A stretch of DNA of 64,000 nt, from positions 27,431 through 91,430 of the forward strand of contig BEXV01000877.1 in assembly GCA_003118195.1 (NCBI GenBank), in the 5' to 3' direction. Positions 62,086 to 64,000 of this stretch are shown here, one piece after another. The stretch is from Hemicentrotus pulcherrimus. Its lineage: Eukaryota > Echinodermata > Echinoidea > Camarodonta > Strongylocentrotidae. Position numbers and translations under genes: made by a program. How positions within the stretch are numbered: position 1 is the stretch's first letter; every line of letters begins with the position of its first letter. Under the pieces are notes generated by a model that saw only the letters and a list, made by a program, of their open reading frames with translations, searched no databases and was not told the DNA's origin.

Positions 62086-64000
62086 AGCTGTTACTTGTCA
62101 AATTCAGAATATGAAGGCATTTGAAGATGCTTTTTAAGGGGACATTTTTATTCAGATGTTCTTCCACACTTGCATAATAACAATTATAACACTCACAAAT
62201 TAATTTTCACCTCTTCCCAGAACTCAAACTTCTCTTTAAGGCTTCACTGGCTTTCACAAAATTTGCAGTAGGTATTCAAAAAATAACTGAAGATCTTTCT
62301 AATGCACAACTAGGATTATTTCAAACATTATAACAACCGAAATGTGAAGGCAATGTAAGGTATTTTTTATACTACAATCACGTCTTATTTAATGATATTC
62401 ATAGATATGATTCCTCTACTTAATACAATTTTATTTTGAACAGAATGTAAGGCCTACACAAATTAGTATCACTCGTTGAGTTCTTAATGCAGTAACTATA
62501 TGTCAAATTAATGAAAATTGATAATGTGAAAATCATAAAATATAGTTTAATCCTTCAATTGAGCAGTTCAAAATCACAAAACGGGAGTGCATTCGAAAGC
62601 ACAGTTTTCAAATCCATACAGAATATGCTGCAAATATATGCTGGGAATGAATTTCCATCCATGTTCTTTGAATACATACAGGTAAACATGTGAAACGCAT
62701 TTATAAGTAACCACTTCTTTTGATACATACATTGGAAGTGGGGTGAAGTACGGTGCACTTAAACCAGCTGTTTTGACGGGAGCCCTCGGTCGTCAGAAAA
62801 AGGTTAGAGCAGTTTCAGTTGCAAAGTAGACACTTGTTGTTCTTTGAAGTCTGCCGCCATAGCCTGCATTGCATGCTTCTTGGCATTACGATAGTCTCAA
62901 GAAATGGCTCCCTCACACACAATAATGCACAATATTTAGGGCAATGTCACTATTGACATTCCAGAGGCACATGAGAAGTGCTTTGACAGGAAAAATACGT
63001 TTTTAACTTTTTGCTTGCTTTCTTTGTCTAACATTTATGGCACAAGAAACTTAGGTTACCACTGTAAACTTTTGTCACAAGTATAACACGAATGTAACAT
63101 ACACCTTAAACAATGTGGCATTCAAGAGCTTTGATCTGCAAGTTAACACTTGCCTAAATTAAGAAATTTGGTAGCATGTCAGTATATGTTTGTGAGAATA
63201 AGGGTTTATGTTAATCCATCATTTTAGATGTCTTCTCCTTCATTGTAGTAGATTTTACTGGATGAAATTTGCATAGTTATGTGTTTAAACAAACATATTT
63301 TTGTTTTGCTTTCTTTCAGATTTAGTATCATGCTACAAAACAGTGATACATGTAGAATAAAGCAACACAAGATATGTACTATACTGCCCTTGGAATGTTT
63401 TTCGTAGTTAAAAAGCTATTTTTGTGCAACGACCCCCAACCTTTTCCTAATCCACTATTCCTTGGATGCCCTAGCTCTTCAGAGGAAATTTACACTCTAG
63501 ATCTTAGTTTGAGATTGCCAGCGATTTCAATCTGCTACGATCACATTTAATCCCCTCCAAGTCAAAGAGGAAACCACCGCAAGACTGATGAAAAGACAAA
63601 TAGAGCGTGAATCTGCTTTTTCATTCCCAAATTACCCCCGAAGATGGATTCAGTAACCGTTAAATTGCCCAACCTTTCGCCACTGTTAACGGCAGAAAAT
63701 GAGTATTAGTCCGTCATCAGGGTTTTTTTTGTATGTACAGGGTTTTTTTTGTATGCACTGGATTCTTGACAAGTTCATTGGCTAATGTCAGGATAACGTT
63801 GGTTAGGAGTTAAACAAAAACAAAAACATAAAAGTGTAGAGGGTACGTTTTCTTCAAGGGAAGATCGAAATTTTCAAGGTGAAGCCTAGACAATTGTAAG
63901 ATGAAATATGCCACTCAAAGAGCAATTCAGATGGATGCAAGAAATAAATTAGGAGCAGATGAATAACACCCACAGTGCTACAGGGGGGGGGGGGGGAAAA

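Larger units (their letters stand above)
57497..64000. other. Catulin first intron or upstream region, no firm exon
   Basis: The expected N-terminal catulin exon (human ...EQTLLPLVSQ) was not found on either strand. The region holds the AGAAGGGC hairpins at 60476-61028, a (GA)n run, one MITE, one solo arm of the large foldback element and a CpG-rich patch at 60040-60130. The final bases are a poly-G run. Confidence 0.6.

Overview
The window looks like a stretch of invertebrate deuterostome genome, most like a sea urchin. This is inferred from AT-rich non-coding DNA, long introns with GT/AG boundaries, tRNA-derived SINEs, many short inverted-repeat transposons, and animal-specific genes; no search was run. 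There is no bacterial-style gene organisation, CRISPR array or rRNA. Assembly gaps lie at 4483-4759, 24288-24786 and 52511-52589, with one N at 40304.

Two protein-coding genes can be supported. On the plus strand, an exon at 7588-9282 encodes a leucine-rich-repeat protein of 548 residues: about seven 23-residue LRRs followed by a roughly 300-residue acidic tail with a 69-bp tandem repeat. On the minus strand, 23739-57496 carries most of an alpha-catulin gene (CTNNAL1; vinculin/alpha-catenin family). I could place fifteen coding exons plus one candidate 9-nt microexon. All join in frame, giving about 709 residues. The N-terminal exon lies outside the window or was not recognised. One C-terminal exon, for the segment equivalent to human VDKCITKIRSMM, is probably inside the 24288-24786 gap. 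The two genes converge, with about 14 kb between their stop codons.

The rest is intronic or intergenic. Region by region: 1-5300 is AT-rich with one MITE-like element; 5335-7247 holds three non-autonomous DNA transposons in a row just upstream of the LRR exon; 9283-18800 is AT-rich with no recognisable gene; 18800-23700 is probable catulin 3' flank/UTR with MITE-like repeats; 23739-57496 is the catulin gene with introns full of SINEs, foldback elements and GA/CT tracts; 57497-64000 is further intron or upstream DNA with hairpin repeats and a MITE.

The most unusual signal is that three different catulin exons each have a decayed partial copy about 0.2 kb away in the neighbouring intron (41430-41605, 36520-36580, 25195-25610). 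Other points worth a second look are a very long pyrimidine tract of tandem units directly in front of one 3' splice site, a 1.77-kb TTAA-flanked foldback element with about 370-bp arms, a 117-bp-arm near-perfect inverted repeat with a 14-nt loop, and an excess of the palindrome TACCGGTA. I do not see a convincing new multi-gene system.
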